Shown here one piece after another: positions 8,120 through 15,867 of a DNA stretch of 34,756 nt. Below the pieces are notes generated by a model that searched no databases, was not told the DNA's origin, and saw only the letters and a list, made by a program, of their open reading frames with translations. The DNA lies in contig JBMOQX010000064.1 in the NCBI GenBank assembly GCA_049322755.1, positions 1 through 34,756 of the forward strand, read 5' to 3'. The position numbers were made by a program, and so were the translations under genes. Source of the stretch: DATIUV01 sp049322755. Lineage in GTDB: Bacteria > Pseudomonadota > Gammaproteobacteria > Burkholderiales > UBA6910. Numbering within the stretch: position 1 is the first letter of the stretch; every line of letters starts with the position of its first letter.

Positions 8120-8776
8120 TACGGCGCGCCGGCCGCCGACGCGGTCGCGCAGTCGCTGGCGGCCTTCGACTGGCTGCGCGGCCGCGGCGCCCAGCAGATC
8201 TACTTCAAGTACTGCTCCACGTTCGACAGCACCGACCAGGGCAACATCGGCCCGGTGGCCGACGCGCTGCTGGACGCGCTGGGGGAAGCGTTCACCATCG
8301 CCTGCCCGGCGTTCCCCGAGAACGGCCGCACGATCTACAAGGGTCACCTGTTCGTCGGCGACTCCCTTCTTTCGGACTCGCCGATGCGCCACCATCCGCT
8401 CACCCCCATGACCGACGCCAGCCTGGTGCGCGTGCTGCAGCGGCAGACGCGACGCAAGGCGGGCCTGACCCAGCATCGCGTCGTGCGCCAGGGTGCCGCG
8501 GCGATCCGCGCGGATTTCCGCCGGCTGCGCGAGGACGGCACCAGCTACGCGATCGTGGACGCGCTCGCCGACGAGGACCTGATGGCCGTCGGCGCCGCCT
8601 GCGCCGACCTCAAGCTGGTGACGGCGGGCTCGGGCGTCGCGCTGGAGCTGCCGCAGAATTTCTACGCTGCCGGTTTGATGCAGCCGCGCCACGATGCCGC
8701 GGCGCTGCCGAAAGTGGGCGGAAAGATGGCGGTGCTTGCGGGCAGCTGCTCGGCCATGAGAAAGGCCGCTCATTGA
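8120..8776 (+). pseudogene. otnK: Remnant of 3-oxo-tetronate kinase (DUF1537 family)
   Basis: The translation starting right after the cigR stop matches the middle of OtnK/YgbK four-carbon acid sugar kinases: YFKYCSTFDSTDQGNIGPVADAL, then SPMRHHPLTPMTD, then VTAGSGVALELP, ending at LAGSCSA. The N-terminus with the ADDFTGA motif is missing, and no start codon lies near the left edge (the first ATG is at 8255). The C-terminal nucleotide-binding half is also absent: the frame leaves the family just after LAGSCSA and stops at 8776. About 215 residues remain of a family about 390-430 long, so the gene cannot encode an active kinase. None of the usual partners of this pathway (otnI, ltnD, otnC) is nearby. 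One edge is the cigR stop and the other lies close to the toxin gene. Confidence 0.82.
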
Positions 8777-8887
8777 GGGGTCTTTGGTGCACCCGATGGC
8801 GGGGAGTTTACGACCGGCCAGGGCGCCTCCTCGGCAAGAGCGCCCATCCGCCATCTTCCACGGGCCGCCGCGCGCCTGTCCTCGGAC

Positions 8888-9217
8888 CCCGAGCAGGCGA
8901 CGCGCCAGCAACCCCTGCACGTCCCGCTGCCCATCCGCAATGACGTGGATGTAGACCCCCTGCCCGATCACCCGATAGATCACACGATACGGCTTGAACG
9001 CTGTTTGCCGATAGTCGCGGATGCCCAGCGCGATCGGTTCCTTGGGATAGGCACCGCGCTCCGGGAAGGCCGCCAGGCTCTCGACGACCTCCAGCAAACG
9101 ATCCAGCACGTGGTCGGCCTTGGCCTTGCAGTCGGACTCCGCGATGGAGTCGTAGATCGATTCGAGGTCCCCCTCGGCGCCCGCGGTAAGCGGCACCTCG
9201 TACTTGCGGACCGGCAT
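8888..9217 (-). CDS. RelE/ParE-type toxin, natural stop apparently lost
   Basis: ATG 9217 opens a protein whose first 110 residues look like a complete ParE/RelE-fold toxin: a basic N-terminus (MPVRKYEV), an amphipathic helix pair (DLESIYDSIAESD and DRLLEVVESLAAFPE), then the C-terminal strands YRVIYRVIGQGVYIHVIADGQRD and the usual ending QGLLARRLLG at about 8888. Such toxins block gyrase (ParE) or cleave mRNA on ribosomes (RelE); the sequence does not decide which. No stop follows. The frame stays open antisense to otnK and cigR as far as 7496 (573 codons), so the native stop seems to have been removed by the rearrangement. I give the recognisable domain as the extent. The ATG overlaps the antitoxin TAA by one base (TAATG). 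Confidence 0.7.
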
Positions 9218-9492
9218 TACCGGGCGGCCGGCTTGGCCCGCAACCTGGCAATGACTTCACCCACGGGCTTTACCTTGCCCGCCTCGATCTCCACGCTGCC
9301 CAGAGCGAGCGTTTTCAGCAGCGCCAGCGTTTCCTGAGTTTCCTCGAATGAGGCGACGTCCTGGATGACCGCCTTGGCCTCCCCGTTCTGGGTGATGACG
9401 AGCGGCTGCCGGCACTCGGACAGGGTCTGCAACACTTCCGCGGCGTTGGCCTTGAGATAGCTGATCGGTTTGATTTGGGACGAGTAGCGCAT
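9217..9492 (-). CDS. Phd/YefM-family antitoxin
   Basis: A 91-residue protein. Its N-terminal DNA-binding domain is typical of Phd/YefM antitoxins: ISYLKANAAEVLQTL, then QPLVITQNGEAKAVIQDVASFEE. A C-terminal tail should wrap the toxin (EIEAGKVKPVGEVIARL). It precedes the ParE-type toxin with a 1-base stop/start overlap, the usual order. Antitoxins of this family repress their own promoter, and an inverted repeat just upstream (9503-9539) is a plausible operator. ATG 9492 is chosen because upstream residues in the open frame read through the operator, the tRNA terminator and the tRNA gene. Confidence 0.88.
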   Translation of the reverse strand: MRYSSQIKPISYLKANAAEVLQTLSECRQPLVITQNGEAKAVIQDVASFEETQETLALLKTLALGSVEIEAGKVKPVGEVIARLRAKPAAR

Positions 9493-9502
9493 GGTCGCTG
9501 GC

Positions 9503-9539
9503 GGGTCGGATTGAATTAAGACCGAATATCGTCCGACCC
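9503..9539 (-). promoter_or_regulatory. Inverted repeat, candidate toxin-antitoxin operator
   Basis: GGGTCGGA at 9503-9510 is the exact inverse of TCCGACCC at 9532-9539, with 21 bases between that are AT-rich for this genome. The repeat lies 11-47 bases upstream of the antitoxin start. Phd/YefM dimers bind such palindromes. The AT-rich centre could contain a -10 (TTAATT on the minus strand), but no clear -35 is seen. Confidence 0.5.
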
Positions 9540-9630
9540 CTGCGGAAACGCAATCGGCAGAGGCGCGCACGCCGGCCTTGCCCGGATCCCGAGGCGGCAG
9601 CGCGAAGCCGGGCGCTCCCGGGCCCGCAAG

Positions 9631-9666
9631 AAAACCAAGGGCCACTCGACGAGCGGCCCTTGGTTT

Positions 9667-9667
<1 letters not shown>
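9631..9667 (-). terminator. Rho-independent terminator after tRNA-Ala
   Basis: AAAACCAAGGGCC (9631-9643) pairs with GGCCCTTGGTTTT (9655-9667) around an 11-base loop. On the minus strand it begins at the last base of the tRNA CCA end and closes in TTTTC, so it should terminate the tRNA transcript. It also separates the tRNA from the toxin-antitoxin pair. Confidence 0.85.
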
Positions 9668-9742
<75 letters not shown>

Positions 9743-9755
9743 AAAAGAGCCGCAA

Positions 9756-9785
9756 ATTCTAATACAGAGGCCGCCCCGCCGGCAA
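9756..9785 (-). promoter_or_regulatory. Candidate sigma70 promoter of tRNA-Ala
   Basis: On the minus strand, TTGCCG (9785-9780) lies 18 bases before TAGAAT (9761-9756), four and five of six consensus bases. Transcription would start about 7 bases before the mature tRNA 5' end at 9742. Confidence 0.5.
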
Positions 9786-9805
9786 TTATCTGCCGGGACG
9801 GGCGG

Positions 9806-10567
9806 TTAGCGGAGGCTCAGCCGGTCGAGGTGGCCGGCCGCCACGCGCGGATAGCTGTGATGGACGTCGTGATGGCACATGGCCATCACCGCATCACGGC
9901 CGAACAGGGTCCGGAACACCCGGTCCAGGCCGGCAGGCAGCGCGAGCCGGTAGACACCGTACTCGGGCCCCCGGCGGTGGAGGCAGTAGAAGAACGCAAA
10001 ATAGCTGGCGCCGAACCCCAGCCGTACCGGCACCCAGTACCACCAGAACGCCGCACCGCTCGCGGTCACGAGGCCGGCGAACAGCGCCACACGGATCACG
10101 ATGCCGCCAACCAGGGCGCGGTCGACGCCACGGCGCGCGATCCAGCGGAAGAACGCCTGCTCCGGCGCCGTCATCGCGTTGGCGAGCCCAGTGAGCGGGT
10201 CGCCGCGCAGCTGGAAATACTCGGGGTCTTCGCGTGTTGCCATGTGGCGGTGGTGACCGCGATGGATCTCGAGGAACTCCCGGTACCCGAGCGACAGCGG
10301 CGTGAGCATCAGCGGCAGCAGCCGGGTGATCGGGTCCACCTCCCGCTCGGTCTTGAGGTGGAACAGCTCGTGGACAGAGAGCATCCAGCGCACCACCAGA
10401 ACCGGGGCCACGCAGGCAAACGCCCAAAACGGCAACCAGCCACCGATGGCGGCGCCGAACAGCGCATAGATCGCGCCATTGGCGATCAGCGACGTTCGCG
10501 TACAGCGCCGGGCATCGTCGTTGGTGCCCCAGAACGCGTGATGGTCGTTAGCGGGAGCCGACGGCAT
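9806..10567 (-). CDS. Fatty acid desaturase-type membrane di-iron enzyme
   Basis: A 253-residue membrane protein with the three histidine clusters of the fatty acid desaturase superfamily: HELFH at 66-70, HRGHH at 102-106 and HHDVHH at 232-237. Hydrophobic helices lie before the first cluster and between the second and third. These histidines hold a di-iron centre used with oxygen to desaturate or hydroxylate an acyl chain or similar lipid; the exact substrate cannot be told. The start at ATG 10567 lies inside the 3' end of lgt (20-base overlap), so it is probably translated from the lgt mRNA. It is shorter than typical acyl-lipid desaturases. The terminator and tRNA follow. Confidence 0.8.
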   Translation of the reverse strand: MPSAPANDHHAFWGTNDDARRCTRTSLIANGAIYALFGAAIGGWLPFWAFACVAPVLVVRWMLSVHELFHLKTEREVDPITRLLPLMLTPLSLGYREFLEIHRGHHRHMATREDPEYFQLRGDPLTGLANAMTAPEQAFFRWIARRGVDRALVGGIVIRVALFAGLVTASGAAFWWYWVPVRLGFGASYFAFFYCLHRRGPEYGVYRLALPAGLDRVFRTLFGRDAVMAMCHHDVHHSYPRVAAGHLDRLSLR

Positions 10568-11348
10568 TGCGGGACCCCCGGTAGGCCCACGCCAGCATCG
10601 CTGCACCCGCCAACACCATCGGCAGGCTGAGCCACTGGCCCATGGAGAGGCCGAGGGCCAGCAGCCCGAGGAAGCTGTCCGGCTCGCGGGTGAATTCCAC
10701 CAGGAAGCGGAAAGCACCGTAGCCGATCAGGAACAGTGCGGAGACCGCGCCCACCGGCCGCGGCCGCGCCGAGAACGCCATCAGGATCACGAACAGCGCG
10801 ACGCCCTCGAGTGCGAACTGGTAGAGCTGCGACGGGTGCCGCGCCACGCTGTCAACGCCCGGGAACACCATCGCCCACGGCACGTCGGTCGGGCGGCCCC
10901 ACAGCTCGGCGTTGATGAAGTTGCCGAGGCGGCCGGCGCCGAGCCCGATCGTCACCAGCGGCGCGACGAAGTCGGTGACCTGCAGCCAGCGCATCCGGTG
11001 TTTGCGCGCGAACAGCCACACGGCGAAGATCACGCCGAGGAATCCGCCGTGGAACGCCATGCCGCCTTCCCACAGGTAGAAGATGCGGATCGGGTCGGCG
11101 AGGTACTCCAGGGGCTTGTAGAACACCACGTAGCCGAGGCGCCCACCGAGGATCACCCCCAGCACGATGTAGAACAGCAGGTCCTCCACCTGCGCCGGCG
11201 TGAAGCCCAGGTCAGGCCGGCGCTGGGCGCGCCAGCGGCCCAGCAGCAGGCCGCCGACGAAGCCGACGAGGTACATCAGGCCGTACCAGCGCACCGCCAG
11301 CGGGCCCAGCTGGAACGCGATCGGATCGAACTGCGGATGGACGAGCAA
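10548..11348 (-). CDS. lgt: Prolipoprotein diacylglyceryl transferase
   Basis: Inner-membrane enzyme that moves diacylglycerol from phosphatidylglycerol to the lipobox cysteine of prolipoproteins, the first step of lipoprotein maturation. Family signatures are present: AVRWYGLMYLVGF near the N-terminus, MAFHGGFLGV, the Lgt signature GAGRLGNFINAELWGRPTD with its key Arg and Asn, and RHPSQLYQ. Its 266 residues and roughly seven hydrophobic segments are normal. It is divergent from ilvD, with 201 bases between the starts. One of its clients could be the lipoprotein LivK at 16386. Confidence 0.96.
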   Translation of the reverse strand: MLVHPQFDPIAFQLGPLAVRWYGLMYLVGFVGGLLLGRWRAQRRPDLGFTPAQVEDLLFYIVLGVILGGRLGYVVFYKPLEYLADPIRIFYLWEGGMAFHGGFLGVIFAVWLFARKHRMRWLQVTDFVAPLVTIGLGAGRLGNFINAELWGRPTDVPWAMVFPGVDSVARHPSQLYQFALEGVALFVILMAFSARPRPVGAVSALFLIGYGAFRFLVEFTREPDSFLGLLALGLSMGQWLSLPMVLAGAAMLAWAYRGSRNAVGSR

Positions 11349-11549
11349 GGCGGGAAGGAAAGCGGTTTCGGCTAAAATCGCAGTTTACTGCTTTTCGGCG
11401 GGGCGTCGACTGCGCTGGATAATCGAGGACAGCGAGTGCGCGGCACGCCGGTTGACCCTCCCCTTTCCCCTCTCCCCGAGGGCGGGGGGAAATGGACAGT
11501 GCGCTGGCGGCTGAGCCCCGCGCGCGCAAATTTTTCAAGGAGAGTTCGC

Positions 11550-13226
11550 GTGGGATACAACAAGCGCAGCCAGCTCATCACGAAGGGGGTCGAGCGCAGC
11601 CCCAACCGGGCCATGCTCCGCGCCGTCGGCTTCGGCGACGGCGACTTCGACAAGCCCATCGTCGGCATCGCCAACGGCCACAGCACCATGAATCCGTGCA
11701 ACGCCGGCATCCAGCCGCTGGCGCTGCGCGCGGAGGAAGCGCTGCGGGGGGCGGGCGCGATGCCGCAGATGTTCGGCGTCATCACCGTCACCGACGGCAT
11801 CGGCATGGGCACCGAGGCGATGAAGTACTCGCTGGTGTCGCGCGAGGTGATCGCGGACGCCATCGAGACCGCCACCCAGGGCCAGGCGATGGACGGCGTG
11901 CTGGTGCTGGGCGCCTGCGACAAGAACATGCCCGGCGGCATGATGGCGATCCTGCGCATGAACATCCCGGCCGTCTATTGCTACGGCGGCACCATCAAGC
12001 CCGGCAAGTGGAAGGGCCAGGACCTCACCATCGTTAGCGCCTTCGAGGCGGTGGGCGCCTACACCCACGGCAAGATGTCGGACGAGGACTTTCTCGGCAT
12101 CGAGAAGAACGCGTGCCCCACCCACGGCGCCTGCGGCGGGATGTACACCGCCAACACCATGTCGAGCGCGTTCGAGGCGCTGGGCATGAGCCTGCCGTAT
12201 TCGTCCACGATGGCCAATCCCGATCCCGAGAAGTCCGACAGCGTGGCGGAGTCGGCCAAGGTACTGGTGGAGGCGATCAAACAGCAGATCCTGCCGCGCC
12301 AGATCGTGACGCGGAAAGCGATCGAGAACGCGGTCGCGCTGATCATGGCGGTGGGCGGCTCCACCAACGCGGTGCTGCACTTCCTCGCCATCGCCCATGC
12401 CACGGAAGTCGAGTGGACGCTGGACGACTACGAGCGCATCCGCAGGAAAGTGCCGGTGCTGTGCGACCTGAAGCCTTCGGGCCGCTACGTCACCACCCAG
12501 TTCCACCAGGCGGGCGGCGTGCCCCAGGTGATGAAGATCCTGCTGGCGAACGGTCTGCTGCACGGCGACTGCATCACCGTCACCGGCAAGACCATCGGCG
12601 AGCTGCTGGAGAAGGTGCCGGCGACGCCGCCGGCGGGGCAGGACGTGATCCGGCCGTTCGACCGGCCGCTCTATCCGCACGGGCACCTGGCGATTCTCAA
12701 GGGCAACCTCGCCACTGAAGGCTGCGTCGCCAAGATCACCGGCCTCAAGAACCCGGCCATCACCGGGCCGGCGCGGGTGTTCGACTCCGAAGAGGAATCG
12801 ATGAAGGCCATCGTCGCCGGCAAGATCAAGGCCGGCGACGTGCTGGTGATCCGCTATGAGGGCCCCCGGGGCGGCCCCGGCATGCGCGAGATGCTCTCCC
12901 CCACCTCGGCCATCATCGGCGCCGGGCTCGGCGACTCGGTGGGCCTCATCACCGACGGCCGCTTCTCGGGCGGCACCTGGGGCATGGTGGTGGGCCACGT
13001 GGCCCCGGAGGCGGCCGTCGGCGGCGCCATCGCGCTGGTGCAGGAAGGCGACTCCATCACCATCGACGCCACCCGGCAGCTGATCCAGCTCCACGTCGAC
13101 GACGCCGAGCTGGAAAAGCGGCGCAAGGCCTGGCAGCCGCCGAAGCCGCGCTACACCCGCGGCGTGATGGCGAAGTACGCCAAGCTGGTGACCTCCGCCA
13201 GCCGCGGCGCAGTCACCGACGGCTAG
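11550..13226 (+). CDS. ilvD: Dihydroxy-acid dehydratase
   Basis: Catalyses the dehydration of dihydroxy-acids to 2-oxo acids, the shared third step of valine, leucine and isoleucine synthesis. GTG 11550 is chosen for the CAAGGAGAG ribosome site at 11537-11545 and for the standard N-terminus (GYNKRSQLITKGVERSPNRAM). The 558 residues match the family. The Fe-S ligand cysteines appear as Cys50 (HSTMNPCNAG), Cys123 (LGACDKNMPGG) and Cys195 (PTHGACGGMY). The 201 bases upstream hold a TAAAAT at 11373-11378 that might be a -10 without a clear -35, and a C-rich/G-rich hairpin (TTTCCCC 11464-11470 with GGGGAAA 11486-11492). Confidence 0.97.
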   Translation: MGYNKRSQLITKGVERSPNRAMLRAVGFGDGDFDKPIVGIANGHSTMNPCNAGIQPLALRAEEALRGAGAMPQMFGVITVTDGIGMGTEAMKYSLVSREVIADAIETATQGQAMDGVLVLGACDKNMPGGMMAILRMNIPAVYCYGGTIKPGKWKGQDLTIVSAFEAVGAYTHGKMSDEDFLGIEKNACPTHGACGGMYTANTMSSAFEALGMSLPYSSTMANPDPEKSDSVAESAKVLVEAIKQQILPRQIVTRKAIENAVALIMAVGGSTNAVLHFLAIAHATEVEWTLDDYERIRRKVPVLCDLKPSGRYVTTQFHQAGGVPQVMKILLANGLLHGDCITVTGKTIGELLEKVPATPPAGQDVIRPFDRPLYPHGHLAILKGNLATEGCVAKITGLKNPAITGPARVFDSEEESMKAIVAGKIKAGDVLVIRYEGPRGGPGMREMLSPTSAIIGAGLGDSVGLITDGRFSGGTWGMVVGHVAPEAAVGGAIALVQEGDSITIDATRQLIQLHVDDAELEKRRKAWQPPKPRYTRGVMAKYAKLVTSASRGAVTDG

Positions 13227-13235
13227 CGGCGCACG

Positions 13236-13667
13236 GTGCCGGCGAGCTTCGCCGAGCGGCTGCGCACGCCGCTCACCGGCGTGCTGACCTGGGAGGCGCT
13301 GGCCGCGCTGTGGCAGCGGGTGACGGCGCTGGACGGCTGGTATCTGTACACGGTGGGCGAGCAACCGCCGGTGACGCCGGCCAACCGGGATGAGGTCGCC
13401 GCGTTCGTCCGGCGTCTGGACGCTCGCCTGCGCGCGGAGCACGACCGCGACGAGTGCGGCATCGTCTACGTCGACGACCTTGCTGCGCCGATGCTCATCA
13501 AGGTCTACGACCCGAAACGCCTCGGGGCGGTATGCGGCCCCAGCCGCGGCCGGGTGCCGCCGGGCTGGATCCTGAGCCGGATGCCGCCGGAGCCGGTCGA
13601 GCTGGTGCAGCCGCCGCGCTCGCGGTTCCGCTTCTTTCGGGGCCTGGGCCGCGCCCCCGATAGTTGA
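13236..13667 (+). CDS. Hypothetical protein, conserved-looking, 143 residues
   Basis: GTG start 10 bases after the ilvD stop. The protein is soluble, without a signal peptide or membrane segment. It has an amphipathic N-terminal region (LTWEALAALWQRVTALDGWYLYTVGE), a helix of charged residues, then a compact strand-rich core (CGIVYVDDLAAPMLIKVYDP) and a motif-like stretch around GAVCGPSRGRVPPGWILSRMPP. The composition and the YVDD..IKVYDP core look like a real folded protein, and I recall similar unnamed proteins in betaproteobacteria, but I know no function. It probably shares the ilvD transcript. A hairpin at 13712-13730 follows. Confidence 0.7.
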   Translation: MPASFAERLRTPLTGVLTWEALAALWQRVTALDGWYLYTVGEQPPVTPANRDEVAAFVRRLDARLRAEHDRDECGIVYVDDLAAPMLIKVYDPKRLGAVCGPSRGRVPPGWILSRMPPEPVELVQPPRSRFRFFRGLGRAPDS

Positions 13668-13676
13668 GTAAATTGC

Positions 13677-13705
13677 TTGGTCTTTGGCCGGGCCGACGTT
13701 AGAAT
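13677..13705 (+). promoter_or_regulatory. Candidate sigma70 promoter for the DUF255 gene
   Basis: TTGGTC (13677-13682), a 17-base spacer, then TAGAAT (13700-13705). The -10 matches five of six bases, the -35 only the TTG. The gene starts at 13763. Confidence 0.4.
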
Positions 13706-13711
13706 TCTTCC

Positions 13712-13730
13712 AGGGCGCGCAACGCGCCCT
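13712..13730 (+). other. GC-rich hairpin in the DUF255 leader
   Basis: AGGGCGCG (13712-13719) and CGCGCCCT (13723-13730) form a perfect 8-bp stem with a 3-base loop, followed by GTTCATTTGG. It lies just after the candidate promoter start point. It may be a weak terminator for the ilvD transcript or a leader structure; the short T content argues against a strong terminator. Confidence 0.5.
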
Positions 13731-13762
13731 GTTCATTTGGATTCCGACATCGAGGCCGCCCC

Positions 13763-15814
13763 ATGCCCAACCGACTCGCCGCCGCCGCCAGCCCCTACCT
13801 GCAGCAGCACGCCGACAACCCGGTGGACTGGCACCAGTGGGGTGAGGAAGCGCTCACACTGGCCCGGGAGCAGAATAAACCGATATTGCTTTCAATCGGT
13901 TACTCCGCCTGCCACTGGTGCCATGTGATGGCCCACGAGTCCTTCGAGGACCCCGAGGTGGCGGCGGTGATGAACCGCCATTTCGTCAACATCAAGGTGG
14001 ACCGGGAGGAGCGCCCCGACCTCGATCAGATCTACCAGACCTCCCACGCCATGCTCACCGGACGCTCGGGCGGCTGGCCGCTGACGGTGTTTCTCACCCC
14101 GGATGACCACGCGCCGTACTTCGCCGGCACCTACTTCCCGAAAACAGCGCGCTACAACCTGCCCGGCTTCAAGGATCTGCTGCCGCGGGTCGCCGAGGTC
14201 TACTACCAGCAGCAGGACGCGATCCGCCAGCAGAACGCCTCGCTGCGGGACGCCCTGGCGAGTACGCTGCCCGCCGCGCCCGTCGGCGACGTGACCTTCG
14301 AGCCTCAGCTGATCCGGCTTGCGATCGGCCAGCTGGCCGGGATATTCGACGAGATCCACGGCGGCTTCGGCAACGCGCCCAAGTTTCCCCATCCGGCCGA
14401 GCTGGACCTGTGCCTTTCGCGCCATGGCCTGCCGGAGGGCGCAGCCGCGGTGGAAATGGCCCGGCACACGCTGACCCGCATGGCCGAGGGCGGCATCTAC
14501 GACCAGCTGGGGGGCGGCTTCTGCCGCTACAGCGTCGACGGCGAGTGGACCATCCCCCATTTCGAGAAGATGCTCTACGACAACGGCCCGCTGCTGGCAC
14601 TGGTGGCCGACCTGTGGAGCATCACGCGGGATCCCCTGCTGGAGCGCGTCGCAGCCGAAACCGCGGGCTGGGTGATGCGCGAGATGCAGTCCCCGGCGGG
14701 CGGCTATTACTCGACGCTGGACGCCGACTCCGAACACGAGGAGGGCAAATTCTACGTCTGGACCCCGGACGAGGTGCGCGCGGCGCTGACCGACGCGGAA
14801 TACGCCGTGACGGCACCCCACTTCGGCCTCGACCGGCCGGCCAACTTCGAGGGCAAACACTGGCACCTGCGGGTGACGAAGAGCCTGAAGCTGGTGGCGC
14901 AGCAGACCGGCCAGGCGGTGGAGGAATGCGAACGGCTGCTGGCCTCCGCCAAGGCCAAGCTGTTCGCGCTGCGCGAGCCGCGCGTGCACCCGGGCCGGGA
15001 CGAGAAAGTGCTCACATCCTGGAACGGCCTGATGATCCGGGGCATGGCCCGGGCCGGGCGGGTTTTCGGGCGCGCCGACTGGATCGACTCGGCCGCGCGC
15101 GCTGCGGATTTTCTGCGGGCGAACCAGTGGCGCGACGGTCATCTGTACGCGGCCTGGAAGGACGGCATGTCCTACCTCAACGGCTACCTCGACGACTACG
15201 CGTTCCTCATGGACGGCCTGCTGGAACTCGCCCAGGCGCGGTTCCGCGCGCGGGACGTCGCCTTCGCCCGCGATCTGGCCGAGGTGTTGCTGGCGCGCTT
15301 CGAGGATGCCGCGGCGGGAGGCTTCTACTTCACCGGCAACGACCACGAGACGCTGATCCACCGGCCCAAGCCCGGTCCGGACAATGCGACGCCGTCCGGC
15401 AACGGCATTGCCGCCCTGGCGCTGGCGCGGCTCGGCCACCTGCTGGGCGAGCCCCGCTATCTCGAGGCATCGCGCCGCACGGTCGCGGTGTTTTATCCGG
15501 CGATGCAGCGCCACGCCAGCGCCTTCGCCAGCCTGCTGCGGGCGATGGAGGAGCACATCCTGCCTTCCACCGTGGTCATTCTGCGGGGCGACAACGGCGC
15601 GCCGGAAGCGTGGCGGCGCACGCTGGACGAGCACCCCGACCCGCGGCGGATCACCCTTGCCATCCCCGATGGCGTGGATGGGCTGCCCGATACGCTGGTC
15701 CGCCCCCGCCTCGGCAAGGTCAACGCCTGGGTGTGCCGGGGCGTTAGCTGCCTGCCGCCGATCACGGACCTGGATGCATTGCTGGAAACTTGCAACGCTC
15801 CGGCAGTCGGCTAG
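13763..15814 (+). CDS. DUF255 thioredoxin-domain protein (YyaL/SSP411 family)
   Basis: A 683-residue cytoplasmic protein. The N-terminal third is a thioredoxin-like DUF255 domain, with the opening NRLAAAASPYLQQHADNPVDW, the cysteine pair in SACHWCHVM, and the WPLTVFLTPD strand. The rest resembles an (alpha/alpha)6 barrel of the N-acylglucosamine 2-epimerase/glycosidase type (for example LTSWNGLMIRGMARAGRVFG and NATPSGNGIAALALARLG). The family is widespread from bacteria to humans; its reaction has not been settled, as far as I know. The length is typical. It has its own possible promoter, and its stop overlaps the promoter proposed for the next gene. Confidence 0.92.
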   Translation: MPNRLAAAASPYLQQHADNPVDWHQWGEEALTLAREQNKPILLSIGYSACHWCHVMAHESFEDPEVAAVMNRHFVNIKVDREERPDLDQIYQTSHAMLTGRSGGWPLTVFLTPDDHAPYFAGTYFPKTARYNLPGFKDLLPRVAEVYYQQQDAIRQQNASLRDALASTLPAAPVGDVTFEPQLIRLAIGQLAGIFDEIHGGFGNAPKFPHPAELDLCLSRHGLPEGAAAVEMARHTLTRMAEGGIYDQLGGGFCRYSVDGEWTIPHFEKMLYDNGPLLALVADLWSITRDPLLERVAAETAGWVMREMQSPAGGYYSTLDADSEHEEGKFYVWTPDEVRAALTDAEYAVTAPHFGLDRPANFEGKHWHLRVTKSLKLVAQQTGQAVEECERLLASAKAKLFALREPRVHPGRDEKVLTSWNGLMIRGMARAGRVFGRADWIDSAARAADFLRANQWRDGHLYAAWKDGMSYLNGYLDDYAFLMDGLLELAQARFRARDVAFARDLAEVLLARFEDAAAGGFYFTGNDHETLIHRPKPGPDNATPSGNGIAALALARLGHLLGEPRYLEASRRTVAVFYPAMQRHASAFASLLRAMEEHILPSTVVILRGDNGAPEAWRRTLDEHPDPRRITLAIPDGVDGLPDTLVRPRLGKVNAWVCRGVSCLPPITDLDALLETCNAPAVG

Positions 15815-15817
15815 AAT
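15790..15817 (+). promoter_or_regulatory. Candidate sigma70 promoter for cytochrome c
   Basis: TTGCAA (15790-15795), a 16-base spacer, then TAGAAT (15812-15817), four and five of six consensus matches. It sits across the stop codon of the DUF255 gene, about 50 bases upstream of the cytochrome ATG. Confidence 0.5.
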
Positions 15818-15867
15818 TCAGATCTTTCTAATACACGGGGCCGTGCCCCCTCACCAAAGGAGCCAGC

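Noticed and set aside
7661..8776. A single CigR-OtnK fusion gene
   Set aside because: A TGA stop at 8117-8119 separates the two parts. There is no sign of a recoding element, and the OtnK part lacks both ends.
9778..9796. CCGGCA/TGCCGG hairpin as a terminator for the desaturase
   Set aside because: The stem is only 6 bp, has no T tract, and overlaps the better supported tRNA-Ala promoter.
11535..13736. 733-codon minus-strand frame opposite ilvD
   Set aside because: Low-complexity His/Arg/Gly composition with no recognisable domain; the plus strand encodes a complete IlvD.
13892..15634. 580-codon minus-strand frame opposite the DUF255 gene
   Set aside because: Shadow of the real gene: the composition is unlike that of a folded protein, and the plus strand has clear catalytic and family motifs.
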